The notes beneath the pieces were generated by a model, which ran no database searches, was not told where the DNA came from, and worked only from the letters and a program-made list of their open reading frames with translations. From contig NZ_PPFD01000002.1 in assembly GCF_009653635.1 (NCBI RefSeq), positions 124,001 to 188,000 of the forward strand: 64,000 bases of DNA. Direction: 5' to 3'. Made by a program: the position numbers and the translations under genes. Shown one piece after another: positions 61,738 through 64,000 of this stretch (position 1 is the first letter of the stretch; each line of letters opens with the position of its first letter). This stretch comes from Endozoicomonas sp. OPT23. Its GTDB lineage: Bacteria > Pseudomonadota > Gammaproteobacteria > Pseudomonadales > Endozoicomonadaceae.

Positions 61738-63288
61738 TTAAGCTGCGCTTGCTTCCTGTTTCTCTTTTGGCAGCCCGTAAATAGTTCTTATCTGTTCTCT
61801 CTTATCCACCGACTCAAGGTGTACATCAAAGCCCCACAGTAAATGCATGTGCTTGATGATTTCCTGAGTACTGTCCATGTCTAGCGGCCGGTTCTGGTGC
61901 ATGTAGTGGCGCAGCGTAAGCGAACGGTCACCTCGAGTATCAACACTGTAGACCTGAATGTTAGGCTCACGGTTACCAAGGTTGTATTGGGCTGACAGCG
62001 CTTCCCTGACATGACGATAGCCTTGATCATCGTGAATAGCGCTGACTTCGAGATAGTCATCGGCATCGTTGTCGTTAATAGCAAACAGTTTCAGGTCACG
62101 CATCACTTTGGGTGACAGATACTGCATGACAAAGCTTTCATCCTTGAAGTTCTTCATGGCGAAATGCACGGTTTCCAGCCAGTCAGTATCGACCAGATCC
62201 GGGAACCAGCGTCGGTCTTCTTCCGTCGGGTGTTCACAGATACGACGGATGTCCTGAAACATGGCAAAGCCCAGAGCGTATGGGTTAATACCGCTGTAAC
62301 GCTGATCGTCAAAGTCTGGTTGGTAAACGACATTAGTATGTGACTGAAGAAACTCCATGATAAAGCCTTCAGTTATGTGACCACGGTCGTACATTTCGTT
62401 CATCAGTGTGTAATGCCAGAAAGTAGCCCAGCCTTCGTTCATTACCTGTGTCTGACGTTGTGGATAAAAATACTGAGCCACTTTACGAACGATACGAATG
62501 AGTTCCCGCTGCCAGGTTTCCAGTAGAGGCGCATTCTTCTCAACAAAATAGAGCAGGTTCTCTTCTGGGTCTTTTGGATAACGCGGCCTTTGTTCTGTTT
62601 CCTCTTCGGCTTTGATAGGCACTGTTCGCCAGAGATCGTTCAGGTTTTGCTGAATATACTCTTCCCGGTCCTTGGCTTTTGCACGTTCTTCTTCCGGTGA
62701 AATAGGTCGAGGGCGTTGATAACGGTTAACTCCCTGATTTTGCAAAGCGTGGCAGGCATCAAGCAGTGTTTCTACAGCATCAACCCCATGCTTTTCTTCA
62801 CACTGGGCAATATAATTTTTGGCGAACAGCAGGTAATCGATGATGGAGTCTGCATCGGTCCACTGCTGGAACAGATAGTTACCTTTGAAGAAAGAATTGT
62901 GCCCATAACAGGCGTGAGCAATCACCAGTGCCTGCATCGGCATGGTGTTCTCTTCCATCAGGTAAGCAATACAGGGGTTGGAATTAATGACGATCTCATA
63001 GGCCAGCCCCATTTGACCACGCTCATAATTCTTCTGGTTGTTGAGAAACTGTTTACCGAAACTCCAGTGGTTATACATCAATGGCATGCCCACAGAGGCA
63101 TAAGCATCGAGCATTTGCTCTGAGCTGATCACTTCTATCTGGTTCGGGTAAGTGTCTAACCGATACTTTGCAGCAATCTCGGCGATCTTACCGTCGTATT
63201 GGGTCAGCAGGTCAAAGGTCCATTCAGAGTCCGTTGAAATAGGCTCTTTGGCTCTGGGACGGTCTGAAGGTCTTATCATGTCAGGCAT
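61738..63288 (-). CDS. SpoVR family protein (YcgB-like)
   Basis: 516 residues (E. coli YcgB 510) from the ATG at 63288, with AGGAGG six bases upstream. Family blocks: [108 protein letters not shown] and [20 protein letters not shown]. The HxxxH and E-G-W-A features suggest a metal site, but function is unknown outside Bacillus spore cortex work. Overlaps the end of the DUF444 gene by 8 bp. Part of the widespread yeaG (PrkA kinase)-yeaH-ycgB stress/starvation cluster. Confidence 0.93.
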   Translation of the reverse strand: MPDMIRPSDRPRAKEPISTDSEWTFDLLTQYDGKIAEIAAKYRLDTYPNQIEVISSEQMLDAYASVGMPLMYNHWSFGKQFLNNQKNYERGQMGLAYEIVINSNPCIAYLMEENTMPMQALVIAHACYGHNSFFKGNYLFQQWTDADSIIDYLLFAKNYIAQCEEKHGVDAVETLLDACHALQNQGVNRYQRPRPISPEEERAKAKDREEYIQQNLNDLWRTVPIKAEEETEQRPRYPKDPEENLLYFVEKNAPLLETWQRELIRIVRKVAQYFYPQRQTQVMNEGWATFWHYTLMNEMYDRGHITEGFIMEFLQSHTNVVYQPDFDDQRYSGINPYALGFAMFQDIRRICEHPTEEDRRWFPDLVDTDWLETVHFAMKNFKDESFVMQYLSPKVMRDLKLFAINDNDADDYLEVSAIHDDQGYRHVREALSAQYNLGNREPNIQVYSVDTRGDRSLTLRHYMHQNRPLDMDSTQEIIKHMHLLWGFDVHLESVDKREQIRTIYGLPKEKQEASAA

Positions 63289-64000
63289 ACTGACCCTCCT
63301 TTTTCTCAAACAGTTTGCGGAATACCGGATAGATGTCGCCATTGTTGCGAATCTGCTGCATGGCAAAGTGTCCGGGATAATCTCTTTCTATGTCTTTGTA
63401 CTCGTACCATAAGTTCTGATGATGCCTGTCGGTAATTTCTACATAGGAGTAGTACTGGCAAACTGGTAAGAGGTTTTCGATGATAATGTTGCTGCAGCGT
63501 GAAGAATCGGCTTCCCAGTTATCACCGTCAGAAGCCTGAGCTACATAAATATTCCATTCGCTGGGGGAGTATCGATCCTTGATGATATCGTCAGACAGTG
63601 ACAGTGCACTGGAAACCACTGTGCCGCCGGTTTCACGGGCGTAGAAGAAATCGTGTTCGTTACACTCTCTGGCTTCACTGTGATGACGGATAAAGACCAC
63701 TTCAATTTGCTCATAATTCCTTTCCAGAAAAAGATAGAGCAGCAGGAAGAAACGTTTGGCTGTGTCTTTTATTTCCCGGGTCATGGAGCCGGAAACGTCC
63801 ATCACGCAGAACATGACACACTTACTGGAAGGCTGAGGCACTTTAACCAGATTGTTAAACTTCAGATCAAAGTCATCAATAAACGGCAACCGTTTAAGCT
63901 TTTTATTTAACTCGATGATTTTGTCCTGTAGCTCTTTCTTCAGAACTTCGTCAGTGTTGCTCTGGCTGACTTCCATTTCTCTGAGCTGTCGTTTAAGAGC
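63281..64000 (-). CDS. DUF444 family protein (YeaH/YhbH), 5' part outside window
   Basis: The frame runs open off the right edge (the first bases in frame encode ALKRQLRE before MEVSQSN), so about 240 C-terminal residues of ~420 are seen. Contains a von Willebrand-type motif [36 protein letters not shown] (DxSxS) and [28 protein letters not shown] (the MIDAS-like T), both typical of YeaH/DUF444. In E. coli it is co-transcribed with the kinase YeaG; the kinase gene would be expected just beyond the window. The TGA overlaps the SpoVR ATG. Confidence 0.93.
   Translation of the reverse strand, partial: ALKRQLREMEVSQSNTDEVLKKELQDKIIELNKKLKRLPFIDDFDLKFNNLVKVPQPSSKCVMFCVMDVSGSMTREIKDTAKRFFLLLYLFLERNYEQIEVVFIRHHSEARECNEHDFFYARETGGTVVSSALSLSDDIIKDRYSPSEWNIYVAQASDGDNWEADSSRCSNIIIENLLPVCQYYSYVEITDRHHQNLWYEYKDIERDYPGHFAMQQIRNNGDIYPVFRKLFEKKEGQYA

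Overview
The window reads as a stretch of core chromosome from a gammaproteobacterium, most likely a marine, host-associated member of the Oceanospirillales such as Endozoicomonadaceae. That placement is an inference from gene content: a complete enterobacterial/Vibrio-type maltose system, ilvGM with a leader peptide, a YdfG-like dehydrogenase, Mak, an H-NS-like protein, ScsBC, and a DUF4212/VC_2705-type symporter pair. No rRNA, tRNA, CRISPR array, transposase, integrase or phage gene was seen. About 49 protein genes fill nearly all the space. The aldehyde dehydrogenase at the left edge and the DUF444 gene at the right edge are cut by the window.

Left part (1-14.8 kb): aldehyde dehydrogenase, SnoaL-like protein, DUF2147 protein, a CHMI-type tautomerase, a stand-alone eukaryotic-type HisA, a secreted GH125 mannosidase, an S1/P1 nuclease, a META/YbaY-like lipoprotein, a small SET-domain protein, the DEAD-box helicase DeaD with a long leader, an acyltransferase, a TetR regulator followed by fadD, a persulfide dioxygenase-like enzyme and an H-NS-family protein. 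Next (14.8-26.6 kb): scsB-scsC (periplasmic disulfide reductase relay), ydfG, a solute symporter with its small partner subunit, a small secreted protein, an APC permease, a DUF1302 outer-membrane protein and a hypothetical protein.

Middle (26.7-34 kb): ilvG-ilvM transcribed leftward behind a leader peptide (28962-29042, too short for ordinary gene callers) with an Ile/Leu/Val run and a textbook attenuator hairpin. A further short hydrophobic reading frame lies between attenuator and ilvG. Divergent from it is a CsdA-CsdE (desulfurase-SufE) fusion, with tcdA/csdL three genes away, so the parts of the E. coli CSD/ct6A system lie close together. Between them sit a predicted beta-helix surface protein and a BASS-family transporter.

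Maltodextrin block (34.2-52.9 kb): malE-malF-malG-malK-malQ run leftward, followed by a separately transcribed lamB. Across a low-GC 884-residue orphan secreted protein, an OsmC protein and a Mak-type sugar kinase lie glycogen/maltodextrin phosphorylase and phosphoglucomutase. Together these give uptake (LamB, MalEFGK), rearrangement (MalQ), phosphorolysis (GlgP/MalP) and entry into glycolysis (Pgm). Right part (53-64 kb): a DUF2726 protein, a GMC oxidoreductase, an SDR plus unknown Cys-containing protein operon, a cold-shock protein, an FAD oxidoreductase overlapping a rhodanese, an AdiC/PotE-like permease, and the SpoVR-DUF444 pair.

The most distinctive non-coding signal is a family of ~95-bp palindromic repeats (eight copies: 2087, 3544, 15601, 17846, 19185, 42124, 47167, 48458). 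The ends are conserved and the central hairpin has a GC-rich core, while the outer arm sequence differs between copies and still pairs perfectly in the five intact ones. One copy lies exactly between malE and malF, where E. coli carries REP elements that stabilise malE mRNA.
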